A stretch of 8,495 bases of DNA from Ruminococcus sp. (GTDB lineage Bacteria; Bacillota_A; Clostridia; Oscillospirales; Ruminococcaceae): positions 1 through 8,495 of the forward strand of contig JAFOMV010000255.1 of NCBI GenBank assembly GCA_017418765.1, given 5' to 3'. Both the position numbers and the translations under genes were made by a program. Below are positions 1 through 6,198 of this stretch, piece after piece (the stretch's first letter is position 1; every line of letters starts with the position of its first letter). The notes beneath the pieces are model-generated. The model was not told where the DNA came from and did not search any database. It saw only the letters and a program-made list of their open reading frames with translations.

Positions 1-3
1 CCT

Positions 4-1371
4 TTATGCTGAATACTGCCTGCTGTTTATAACTCTGTCAAGAGCATAACGGCAGCTGTCAATGCAATGGTTATCCCTGTCAGGAACATCGGAAAGAAAC
101 TCACCGTCCTTACCCTGCATATACTCATACTGCGTAAACTCCCTGTAAGCATTCGGAGTGCGTTTCGGATCGATAATTATTTGCCGTCGCTGCAGCCATT
201 TGATACCATACAATACAGAACCCTGATACTTTTTACAGGGGAAGGCTTTCAATCCCTCTGTTTTAAGATCTGCAATGCTCTTAGGTTCAGCGCAGTCACA
301 GATAATGTTCTGTTTCTCCTCAAAGGTCTGAATACTGCCGAAATAGTTTATACTGCTCATACCTGATTTATCATACCCTTTGGACTTGATTTGGCATGCA
401 AGCTCTTTGTTTCCAATGTGCTTTTTGTATATCTCATCAAGAATATATACTTTCTCATGCTGTCTGTCATAAGCGACTCTGAGAAATACACACGGGTCAA
501 CAGCAAATCCAAAATCTATACCTGCATATATATATTGAAACCGGCTGATGTCAGTATCATTGATAGTCTGCTCTGTAATATTCGGAAAGACCTCTCCGCC
601 GCTGCCTGTTGCCTCTCCGAGATATTCGTGACGGTATGCCGTTTCATTAATCGTTTTGAGCCTTTCAGCCTCATATATGAAGCTGTCGCCTAACCACTCA
701 GGCGGTATATCAAGATAACTTGTATGAAGTGTTACAGCTCTATCATCGGGCAATGCTATAAATGCATTCGCCCAGTTTGCTTTGCTCATCGGCGGATTGA
801 ATGAACGGAATACAGTGAAGTCGCCTTGACCTCTCACAACGGACTGCATAACCGAGCGTACAAAGTTCATGCCGCTGAGTTCAGAAAACTCCTCAAACCA
901 TACATAACGGAAATTACCATGTCTCGGCTTGATAGATTTTAATTTGCTCGGGTCGTCCAGTCCTCTGAATATGATCTGCTGTCCTGTTGGAATATAGGTG
1001 TACTGCATCGGACTTATACCGCCTCTCCACAGGTGAGATACTCCCAGCTCTGCTATTGCCCATGCTATCTGTGAAAATACACTTTCCCTCATAGTGCTTG
1101 CAAATCTGCGGAAAACAATTGCATTTGATAAGCCTGAAAAATCGCTCATTATGCCGCTTACTATCTCCAGCGATACGAAAGAGGATTTACACGAACCACG
1201 TCCGCCAGGCAAATTATAATACTGATGTGCATTAGCCTTTATATCAGCGTGTAACGGTTCATATACTCCTGCAATATGCTTGGTAATATCAATACTGCTA
1301 ATAGCATTACGGCTTATAATACGGCGTTTTCGTGCCTGTTCAAGAGCTTTCAGACGACTGTCCCGATTCAT
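4..1371 (-). CDS. Phage terminase large subunit (ATPase and nuclease)
   Basis: This is the motor of phage DNA packaging: its N-terminal ATPase drives DNA into the procapsid and its C-terminal RNase H-like nuclease cuts the concatemer. Visible motifs, numbered from the start chosen here (455 aa), are a P-loop GGRGSCKSS near 56-64, a Walker B segment YVWFEEF near 156-162, a coupling-type motif SFNPP near 190-194, and nuclease acidic residues in GIDFG (D286), ICDC (D359) and NHCIDS (D438). Length and motif order match full-length terminases of the PBSX/Terminase_6 kind. The start at 1371 is preferred over one 18 codons upstream because GAAAGGAG sits 8 nt before it. It overlaps the preceding small-subunit candidate by 32 nt, which suggests translational coupling. 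The stop lies at the window edge, so portal and head genes, if present, lie to the left. Confidence 0.93.
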   Translation of the reverse strand: MNRDSRLKALEQARKRRIISRNAISSIDITKHIAGVYEPLHADIKANAHQYYNLPGGRGSCKSSFVSLEIVSGIMSDFSGLSNAIVFRRFASTMRESVFSQIAWAIAELGVSHLWRGGISPMQYTYIPTGQQIIFRGLDDPSKLKSIKPRHGNFRYVWFEEFSELSGMNFVRSVMQSVVRGQGDFTVFRSFNPPMSKANWANAFIALPDDRAVTLHTSYLDIPPEWLGDSFIYEAERLKTINETAYRHEYLGEATGSGGEVFPNITEQTINDTDISRFQYIYAGIDFGFAVDPCVFLRVAYDRQHEKVYILDEIYKKHIGNKELACQIKSKGYDKSGMSSINYFGSIQTFEEKQNIICDCAEPKSIADLKTEGLKAFPCKKYQGSVLYGIKWLQRRQIIIDPKRTPNAYREFTQYEYMQGKDGEFLSDVPDRDNHCIDSCRYALDRVINSRQYSA

Positions 1372-1723
1372 CTTCTTCACTCCTTTCAAGAATAAGCAGA
1401 CGGCGTTCAAATTCAGCAGTTTCAACGTATCTCACAGTATGACGGAGCAGGCTGTCCGCTGCTGATACTCTGACTGTCGCAGGATTGCTTTTGTCGTTCA
1501 TTATATCTGTGAGCGTGTCGACCGCCCCCTGCAGCTGTGACTTCATACCGTCAACAGCTTCTCCCAGTAATGCCGCCTTTGCCTCGTCGTAAAGCTGACG
1601 GACAGAGTCACGTTTCAGCCTGTTTGTTATGGTATTCATGGATATTCCCAGTTCTTCCGATACTCTCTTATGTGAACCGTATCTGATAAGAGCTGCGATC
1701 AAGGTCTCGTCATTGACTTTCAT
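1340..1723 (-). CDS. Helix-turn-helix protein, probable terminase small subunit
   Basis: The protein has 127 residues. Its N-terminus carries a helix-turn-helix pattern (about residues 14-37, with RVSEELGISMNTITNRLKR) of the kind that recognises DNA in small terminase subunits. The middle is helical and alanine-rich, and the tail is acidic and serine-rich (EEDESGQSSESS). Small terminase subunits bind the packaging site and deliver DNA to the large subunit. They diverge quickly, so this call rests mainly on position immediately before the large subunit, length and the N-terminal DNA-binding fold. The ribosome binding site AAGGGAGG lies 5 nt before the ATG. A generic phage DNA-binding regulator is the main alternative. 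Confidence 0.65.
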   Translation of the reverse strand: MKVNDETLIAALIRYGSHKRVSEELGISMNTITNRLKRDSVRQLYDEAKAALLGEAVDGMKSQLQGAVDTLTDIMNDKSNPATVRVSAADSLLRHTVRYVETAEFERRLLILERSEEDESGQSSESS

Positions 1724-1784
1724 GCTTACCTCCCTTGTTTATACAAAATATTCGTTTATATTCAAATAATCATGTAATATCATT

Positions 1785-1915
1785 GACCTTTTGTACCTTT
1801 TGTACCACCGTCCACGAGCCGCAGACTCGGAAAACATACAGTTAAGATATAATGATATTATTTTGTTTGTACAGCAATGGTTCAGGTACAAAAGGGTCAA
1901 AAGGTACAAAAGGTC
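1785..1915. repeat. Inverted repeat of GGTACAAAAG units between replication and packaging genes
   Basis: The left arm (1785-1806) and right arm (1894-1915) are reverse complements at 20 of 22 positions, separated by 87 bp. The outer 13 bp (GGTACAAAAGGTC and its complement) match perfectly. One additional direct copy of GGTACAAAAG lies at 1885-1894. The right arm overlaps the stop codon of the DUF3987 gene; the left arm lies 61 bp upstream of the small terminase gene. The enclosed AT-rich stretch contains a short CGAG/CTCG hairpin. No T tract follows, so an ordinary terminator is unlikely. Possible roles are binding sites for a replication or packaging protein, or a long RNA stem between the two genes; the sequence does not decide. 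Confidence 0.7.
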
Positions 1916-3398
1916 ATATATATGGGCTGATATGGAATCTCACAGACGGTCTGCCTGCTGTCTCTATACGTTCACTTCTCATATAGTGCATATCTTCAAG
2001 CAGCTGTGTTACCTCGTCAAATACAGCCTCATCATGTATAGCTCTGCAAAGGTGTCTGAGTTCACGCTTTGTCATTGTTTCACTGCCTGCTGTCCTGATA
2101 CGGTTTATCATGTATTTAGCGTTTCTGCTGACCTCATCGCCGCCTGCTCCGCAGTCAAAGGCTTTAATCGCCATATTCTCAGCCCACAGCCCGATATTTA
2201 CAGCGTCCATTGCAGTATCTCCGCCGACAGGCTCGTCCGCTGAATGTTCACACAAATGAAGCAGTCCTGCTATTTTAAGTACTTTTCCGAAATGCTTTGA
2301 AGCATACTCTTTCATATTCTCGAACATTCCGCCGCTTCTCATTTTGCTCTGGAGCAGGTCATAGTAATCGTGAAGAATATTGAAGCTTTCCTTACTGTGA
2401 ATAAGCTTTACAGGAGTATCGCCGACAGGCATTCGGAGCAGGCTTGTTATAAGCTCGTCATAAGCCTTTTGTATACTCTGAGGGATATCCCGGCTTGAAT
2501 ATGCCTGACTGCCTGCCTTGCCCTCAGGAAAAGCAAACATGAATCTCTGCATAAGTCCACGCCCCATAAACTGCGGATTGCTCATAGCCTGCGTGAACTG
2601 CTGAGGCTGAGTCATTATCCCGAATGTCAGATACGGAGAATCAAGTGTGATATTGTCAGATGTACGTCTGAATATGGTATGAGGTGAACCGTCATAGGCT
2701 TTAAGGAACAGGTTTATATTTCCCTGACCGTTAGTGTAAAGTCCCGATATAACGTCAAATACACTGCCCTCATCGTCCATAACAGCCATTCTGCCGCCCT
2801 GTTTCAGCATTTCCGCCGCCAATGCCTCCGGTGTAGTGTCGGAACAGATGAGCTGTAATTCGTGAACTGCTTCAAGGTCGCAAAGCTCCCTCGTTATCTC
2901 CTGTACACGTTCAAGACTGGCATTCTTTCCGTTCATTGCCGACTGCTTCTGACGTTCAAGGAATTGCCGCTTGCTTTTGTATTCCTCCACTGCCTTATAG
3001 TGAAGTTCGTTATATCTCCGCACATATTCCTCCACAGGTCTGATAAGTGCCTTGAATACACCCGATTTTCTCTCTCCCGGAGGAGCTATCGTAAGTGTAT
3101 AGATGTTTATGCTCTCGGTATGAGCATTGGCAGGATAAGCAACTATCGCCTTGCCCTGCAAGCATAATGACAGCACCGACAGCATCGGCAATGCCGCCAT
3201 ATCAGGCGATACCTGTACAAAATCACATACAGCGCTGAGATAGTCCGAAAGTGTTTTCGGCAGGCACTTCACAGGGAAAGGCTGATACTGTGTTTCTTTT
3301 TCAAAGGGCAAAGGCTTTTCCCATTCGCTGAGCTTCATGTCCTCAGACAGTGCCTCATAGAATGCCTTGTCATTCTCCGATATATTTTCTGTATTCAT
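1914..3398 (-). CDS. DUF3987-type P-loop replication protein (putative helicase/primase)
   Basis: This is a 494-residue protein of the DUF3987 type found in phages and integrative elements, generally taken to be a replication ATPase or helicase. Numbered from the start used here, visible motifs are a Walker A-like loop APPGERKSG at 105-113, a Walker B-like strand MAVMDDEG at 204-211, and an arginine-rich segment MGRGLMQRF near 278-286 that could hold an arginine finger. A lysine/glutamate-rich helix, possibly a coiled coil, spans about 120-180. The end (about 425-494, closing with AGRPSVRFHIS) looks like a winged helix. The start is uncertain: AGGAGG lies 15 nt before this ATG but only 9 nt before an in-frame TTG at 3404, and a further ATG exists at 3458 with a weak site. 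The gene overlaps the upstream CHC2 gene by 29 nt, so the two are probably translated together. Confidence 0.85.
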   Translation of the reverse strand: MNTENISENDKAFYEALSEDMKLSEWEKPLPFEKETQYQPFPVKCLPKTLSDYLSAVCDFVQVSPDMAALPMLSVLSLCLQGKAIVAYPANAHTESINIYTLTIAPPGERKSGVFKALIRPVEEYVRRYNELHYKAVEEYKSKRQFLERQKQSAMNGKNASLERVQEITRELCDLEAVHELQLICSDTTPEALAAEMLKQGGRMAVMDDEGSVFDVISGLYTNGQGNINLFLKAYDGSPHTIFRRTSDNITLDSPYLTFGIMTQPQQFTQAMSNPQFMGRGLMQRFMFAFPEGKAGSQAYSSRDIPQSIQKAYDELITSLLRMPVGDTPVKLIHSKESFNILHDYYDLLQSKMRSGGMFENMKEYASKHFGKVLKIAGLLHLCEHSADEPVGGDTAMDAVNIGLWAENMAIKAFDCGAGGDEVSRNAKYMINRIRTAGSETMTKRELRHLCRAIHDEAVFDEVTQLLEDMHYMRSERIETAGRPSVRFHISPYI

Positions 3399-3966
3399 CT
3401 GCAATTCTTTCAACCTCCTCTCTATGATGTGTAAAGAATCGTTTGCGTTCCTCGTCATCGCCCTGTATCAGTATCATACAGTAATGGTCTGTCAGCGGCA
3501 ATTCCCGACAGGCTCTCACCCACAGCGGATATGGAGTATCGTCCGGAGTTTTCGGTGCAAACTGGTCTTTCCATATCTGTAACAGCTTGTAATAACCATT
3601 CAGCACACGAAAGGCGTATTTCTGCCATTCCTCAAAATAACTCATCATCTGCGACTGCGTAACAGTCTTTTCTCTTGGTTTTATATACTTATTGCCGCTA
3701 ATGTCAATACCGAATGCAAAGTCAGCATTCAGCTTCTTTGCCGCCTCTATGGCTGACAGGTCATACAGCTTCATAACAAAGCGTACAGCGTCGCCGCCGA
3801 TACCGCAGCCATAACAATAAAAGCTCTTGTCATACAGCTTCATAGACGGTGTTTTCTCGCTGTGAAACGGACAGCATATAAATCCGCTCCGGTTAGGTGT
3901 AAAGCCGTACTGTAAAGCCACAGAACGCATATCAGCACGGCTTTTTATTTCATCGAATATGCTCAT
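3370..3966 (-). CDS. CHC2 zinc-finger protein, primase zinc-binding domain only
   Basis: The N-terminal ~85 residues are a clear CHC2 zinc-binding domain as in DnaG-type primases: CPFHSEKTPS at 32-41 and FYCYGCGIGGDAVRFV at 49-64 give the ligands C32, H35, C51 and C54. In primases this domain reads the template for primer initiation. The rest of the 198 residues is charged and probably helical, with no Toprim catalytic domain (no EGxxD or DxD motif seen). Alone it should bind DNA but not make primers, and it may work with the DUF3987 protein encoded just downstream. AAGGAG lies 9 nt before the ATG at 3966. It is too short for a DnaG and shows no sign of truncation at the stop. Confidence 0.88.
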   Translation of the reverse strand: MSIFDEIKSRADMRSVALQYGFTPNRSGFICCPFHSEKTPSMKLYDKSFYCYGCGIGGDAVRFVMKLYDLSAIEAAKKLNADFAFGIDISGNKYIKPREKTVTQSQMMSYFEEWQKYAFRVLNGYYKLLQIWKDQFAPKTPDDTPYPLWVRACRELPLTDHYCMILIQGDDEERKRFFTHHREEVERIADEYRKYIGE

Positions 3967-4052
3967 GCATATCAGCTCCTTTCACTAATACACGGGAAAA
4001 GAGCTTTTTTCAACGCAAACAGGTTGAATAACATGAAAGCTTTACGAAAAAT

Positions 4053-4352
4053 TTACAATTCATCATTTATGCCGCCTCGTCTGAGAAAATCTTCCGCACT
4101 TTTCATAGCTTCATGAGCGGAATTTATACGGCATTTCTGAAATGCTATGTAACGGCGTATCTCGTCATTGTTTGCAGGCAGATAGTAGCCGCCGTTGTCA
4201 CGGTCCGGATTGCTTAGAATTACTGCTCCCTTACATCGGGCAGAGTATACAGCGGCTCTCAGTTCTCGCTTGGATAAGCCTGTCTCGATCTGTAAACGCT
4301 TCTGACTCTTGGCATTATCTTCTCCATGTTCAAGAAAATCTGTAATATTCAT
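4053..4352 (-). CDS. Small winged-helix DNA-binding phage protein
   Basis: This 99-residue protein is first in the leftward gene group. Residues about 12-58 read as a winged helix: a helical part (KSQKRLQIETGLSKRELRAA), then VILSNPD and GGYYLPANNDEIRRYI, where the GYYLP strand looks like the wing. Small proteins of this pattern accompany replication genes in clostridial prophages and integrative elements; their exact function is not established. The C-terminal third is helical and charged. A GGGGG stretch lies 9 nt before the ATG as a weak ribosome binding site. The gene starts within about 40 bp of the decayed integrase 5' end, so no room remains for the usual repressor and excisionase genes. 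Confidence 0.65.
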   Translation of the reverse strand: MNITDFLEHGEDNAKSQKRLQIETGLSKRELRAAVYSARCKGAVILSNPDRDNGGYYLPANNDEIRRYIAFQKCRINSAHEAMKSAEDFLRRGGINDEL

Positions 4353-4390
4353 CGAAAAGCGCCCCCGATCTTAACAGGTATCGGCTTGAT

Positions 4391-4545
4391 ACAGCTGACC
4401 TGCTCCTCGATATCTGGAAATAAAGAAAGGCTCACTCTCTCCCCGTATACACTTTGAGTATGAGCGAACCCTAAATGATGTTATTATCCCTGCTCTCGGT
4501 CACATCAAGCTGTCGGAGCTTCGCCCTGCACACGTTCAGGCTTTT
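4391..4545 (+). pseudogene. Frameshifted N-terminal remnant of the tyrosine recombinase
   Basis: The sequence before the surviving integrase reading frame still translates into a recognisable integrase N-terminal core-binding domain, but in three frames. TADLLLDIWK is read from 4391 and ends at TAA (4421). KERLTLSPYTL is read from 4422 and ends at TGA (4455). FEYERTLNDVIIPALGHIK begins at 4453 and runs in frame into the downstream ORF. One extra base near 4421 and a one- or two-base change near 4455 would restore a single frame. No ATG, GTG or TTG with a ribosome binding site is seen, and the usual arm-binding domain of about 60 residues is missing. Two assembly errors close together are a less likely explanation, because the start would still be absent. 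Confidence 0.6.
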
Positions 4546-5418
4546 GTGAATCAGCTTCAAGGCGATGTAAGACGAAAGAAAGACGGAACTATCGACGAAA
4601 AGAACCCCAAACTATCCCCTGCGACTATACGCCGTAAGCTGACAGTATTACAAAGCGTACTCACTCAGGCGGTCAAGCTTGGACTTATCTCACAAAATCC
4701 AGCGGACAGCAAGCGGCTCACGCTGCCAAAGGTAACAACACCAAAGATAGAGATATTCAGCAAACAAGCAGCGGCAAAAATGCTTGAATGTCTGGAAGAT
4801 GAACCGTTACAGTTTCAAGTGCTTATACAGCTTGCTATTATGTCAGGCTGTCGCTGTGGTGAATTATGTGCATTGAAGTTCTCAGACTTTGATTATGAGA
4901 CCTGCAAAATGACTGTTGAGCGTTCTGCATACAAGATCAAAGGGCAGCCCATAGCCATAAAACCGCCGAAAGATTATGAAGTCCGCACAATAACGCTGAA
5001 TCCCCATTGTATAGAGCTTGTAAAGCTCCTACAGGCTGAGAAACGCCGTGAAGCTCAAAGACTCGGCACAGCTTGGAAAGGCTCGGACTGGGTATTCACT
5101 CAGGCAGACGGTGAAATAATCAATCCACAAACTCCGACAGTACAATTCAGTAAATTCCTTGCCCGTCACGGTCTGGAACATAAGAAGTTCCACGCCCTCC
5201 GTCATAGCTCCGCCACACTCTTATTATACGGCGGTGCAAACATCAAGACAGTTCAGCAAAGACTCGGTCATGCTGATATAGTCACTACAAACAAGTATCT
5301 CCACGCTGTACAGGAAGCAGACGAACAGGCGGCTAATATCTTACAGGATATGTTTATAACCCATAAGAAACGATCTGAGGAGCAAGCCGAACAGCACGAT
5401 ATACAAAAAATAGGATAA
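4546..5418 (+). CDS. Tyrosine recombinase (integrase), intact catalytic domain, 5' end lost
   Basis: The protein belongs to the lambda/Tn916-like integrase family, which inserts and excises elements at attachment sites. Numbered from the GTG at 4546, the catalytic set is complete: R103 (SGCRCGELCAL), a lysine at about K142 (KPPKDYEVRTI), H216 and R219 (FHALRHSSAT), H242 (RLGHAD) and the nucleophile Y251 (NKYLHAV). Residues about 1-60 are the second half of the core-binding domain (LSPATIRRKLTVLQSVL). The GTG is only the first possible start: no ribosome binding site precedes it, and the frame continues open upstream to 4399 with core-binding sequence. Family members usually have 370-400 residues against 290 here, so the product, if made, probably cannot bind its arm sites. 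A terminator follows 6 nt after the stop, and the likely attachment site lies 240 bp downstream. Confidence 0.85.
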   Translation: MNQLQGDVRRKKDGTIDEKNPKLSPATIRRKLTVLQSVLTQAVKLGLISQNPADSKRLTLPKVTTPKIEIFSKQAAAKMLECLEDEPLQFQVLIQLAIMSGCRCGELCALKFSDFDYETCKMTVERSAYKIKGQPIAIKPPKDYEVRTITLNPHCIELVKLLQAEKRREAQRLGTAWKGSDWVFTQADGEIINPQTPTVQFSKFLARHGLEHKKFHALRHSSATLLLYGGANIKTVQQRLGHADIVTTNKYLHAVQEADEQAANILQDMFITHKKRSEEQAEQHDIQKIG

Positions 5419-5424
5419 CAATTT

Positions 5425-5456
5425 AGGGACTCTCCGTTTTTGGAAGTCCCTTTTTT
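5425..5456 (+). terminator. Intrinsic terminator of the integrase gene
   Basis: The stem pairs GGGACT with AGTCCC and, across a one-base bulge, TCC with GGA around a GTTTTT loop. A run of six T follows directly. It lies just after the integrase stop codon. Confidence 0.87.
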
Positions 5457-5458
5457 GA

Positions 5459-5541
5459 AAAAGTGTCATAGTTGATATAGCGATTTGGCGAATTATAGAG
5501 GATTATAGGCTCAAAAAAGTGTCATAAAAGTGTCATAGTTG
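5459..5541 (+). repeat. Three AAAAGTGTCATA direct repeats, likely integrase arm-type sites
   Basis: Copies start at 5459, 5515 and 5526; the first and third share the longer form AAAAGTGTCATAGTTG, and the second and third are head-to-tail with an 11-bp step, about one helical turn. Their place between the integrase gene and the tRNA-derived core is where arm-type integrase binding sites are found in tRNA-targeting elements. Assignment as arm sites is inference. Confidence 0.6.
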
Positions 5542-5655
5542 CCATAAAAAACGGCTTAAAACGATAATAAATCACAAATAGATAAATGCGGATATTCTGC
5601 TATATATAGCCTTTAATGATGTTTTATCAAAAGCTGTAAAAAGCGGCTTCTACCA
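5542..5655. other. AT-rich end of the element, no gene
   Basis: This stretch holds no credible coding sequence. It contains a perfect 12-bp palindrome, GCTATATATAGC, at 5599-5610 and runs of A and T that could bend DNA in the recombination complex. It ends at the first base of the tRNA-matching core. Confidence 0.4.
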
Positions 5656-5700
5656 TTGGTAAGGCGTAGGTCGTCGGTTCAAGTCCGATCATCAGCTCCA
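5656..5700 (+). other. Attachment site: 3' fragment of tRNA-Thr(GGU)
   Basis: The 45 nt match the 3' part of a threonine tRNA: anticodon loop TTGGTAA with anticodon GGT (5658-5660), 3' anticodon strand GGCGT, variable AGGTC, T stem GTCGG/CCGAT around TTCAAGT, acceptor strand CATCAGC, discriminator T and encoded CCA. The bases before it (CTACCA) cannot pair with GGCGT, and no D arm or 5' acceptor strand (GCTGATG expected) is found upstream. It is therefore a fragment, not a working tRNA. Lying next to an integrase, it is best read as the core left where the element joined the tRNA gene; the intact gene should be at the far left end of the element. Confidence 0.88.
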
Positions 5701-5722
5701 GCGCCGAGCGGGCGCGCGCAGT

Positions 5723-5758
5723 TTCGCGGTTCAGTTTTTCTGAGCCGCGAATTATTTT
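5723..5758 (+). terminator. Array hairpin 1 (type A), behind the tRNA-Thr 3' end
   Basis: A 12-bp stem pairs 5723-5734 with 5740-5751 around TTTTT, with one U-G pair, followed by TTATTTT. It probably was the terminator of tRNA-Thr before the element inserted. Confidence 0.8.
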
Positions 5759-5820
5759 CCGCGTTCCATACCGTATCTAATTTGTAACACATACACAGCG
5801 GGGAGTCCCCGCAGCCGAGT

Positions 5821-5855
5821 TCGCGTTTCACTTCTTGTGGAGCGCGATTTTTATT
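5821..5855 (+). terminator. Array hairpin 2 (type B)
   Basis: An 11-bp stem pairs 5821-5831 with 5837-5847 around TTCTT, with two U-G pairs, followed by TTTTTATT. Confidence 0.75.
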
Positions 5856-5915
5856 CCGCGCATTAAGCCGTATCTGAATTGTAACACATACACAGTGGGT
5901 AGCCCCCACAGGCTT

Positions 5916-5951
5916 ATTTGCGGTTCAGTTTTTGAGCCGCAAATTTTTTTT
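5916..5951 (+). terminator. Array hairpin 3 (type A)
   Basis: A 12-bp stem pairs 5916-5927 with 5933-5944 around GTTTT, with one U-G pair. The run of eight T at 5944-5951 makes it the best canonical terminator of the four. Confidence 0.82.
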
Positions 5952-6008
5952 GCAACATGAAGCCATCTGATTTGTAACGCATACACAGCGGGTAGAAACC
6001 GCAGGCAG

Positions 6009-6043
6009 ATTCGCATTTCACTTATGTGGGATGCGAATTTTTT
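6009..6043 (+). terminator. Array hairpin 4 (type B)
   Basis: A 13-bp stem pairs 6009-6021 with 6026-6038 around TTAT, with two U-G pairs, followed by a run of six T. It insulates the panB promoter region from transcription entering from the tRNA side. Confidence 0.8.
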
Positions 6044-6065
6044 GTTTATGAACTGTTATTATAAT

Positions 6066-6116
6066 TATATACCCCACACATATTGAGCAACTCCCACAGG
6101 CACTTTGTTCATAAAT
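6066..6116 (+). repeat. Possible decayed fifth array unit
   Basis: ACACATA (6076) and CCCACAGGC (6093) recur in the same order as in the third unit, and ACACATA falls 99 bp after the matching ACGCATA of the fourth unit, so it is in phase. The small hairpin has shrunk to GAG/CTC and no strong hairpin follows. Both shared words are short, so chance is possible. Confidence 0.35.
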
Positions 6117-6130
6117 TATTCATATTATTG

Positions 6131-6139
6131 TGCTATACT
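6131..6139 (+). promoter_or_regulatory. Extended -10 promoter candidate for panBCD
   Basis: TGCTATACT fits an extended -10 element (TGn plus TATACT, one mismatch to TATAAT). No good -35 is seen at 17 bp (ATAAAT), which an extended -10 can tolerate. Transcription would start near 6146, giving a leader of about 53 nt before panB. No riboswitch-like fold was recognised in the leader. Confidence 0.5.
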
Positions 6140-6198
6140 ACTTTTTGTATCTTATCCGGCTATCGGAAAGGTAACATCTTTTAAGGAGAAAACTGAAT

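Larger units (their letters stand above)
5699..6043 (+). repeat. Tandem array of four ~96-bp units with paired hairpins
   Basis: Each full unit has a conserved lead (TTGTAACACATACACAG at 5782 and, with small changes, at 5879 and 5972), a small GC-rich hairpin, and a strong hairpin with a T tract. The strong hairpins end at 5751, 5847, 5943 and 6037, a spacing of 96, 96 and 94 bp. The small hairpins are GCGCC/GGCGC (5701-5715), GCGGGG/CCCCGC (5798-5812), GTGGG/CCCAC (5895-5909) and a weaker GCGG/CCGC (5988-6002). In the first unit the lead is replaced by the tRNA 3' end. Base changes keep pairing, for example C-G to T-A in both hairpin classes. Open frames on the minus strand through the repeats lack start signals and look spurious. 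I do not recognise a named family. Confidence 0.8.

Noticed and set aside
67..693. Plus-strand open frames of about 100 codons within the terminase region
   Set aside because: They are antisense to a clear terminase gene, lack ribosome binding sites and show no recognisable motif.
1738..1765. Minus-strand promoter TTGAAT-16-TATAAA before the small terminase gene
   Set aside because: Transcription would start inside the AAGGGAGG ribosome binding site, leaving almost no leader.
3985..4013. Minus-strand promoter TTGAAA-17-TATTAG before the CHC2 gene
   Set aside because: The hexamers and spacing are good, but the predicted start falls in the ribosome binding site; kept only as a weak possibility.
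5656..5700. Functional tRNA-Thr gene
   Set aside because: The 5' half, D arm and 5' anticodon strand are missing; upstream bases do not pair with the 3' strands.
5679..6016. Minus-strand open frames of 76 and 62 codons across the hairpin array
   Set aside because: They are made of the repeat units themselves, have no credible ribosome binding site, and the structural constraint lies on the plus strand.
5699..6043. CRISPR array
   Set aside because: Units are ~96 bp of related, non-identical sequence with terminator hairpins; there are no identical short repeats with unique spacers and no cas genes.
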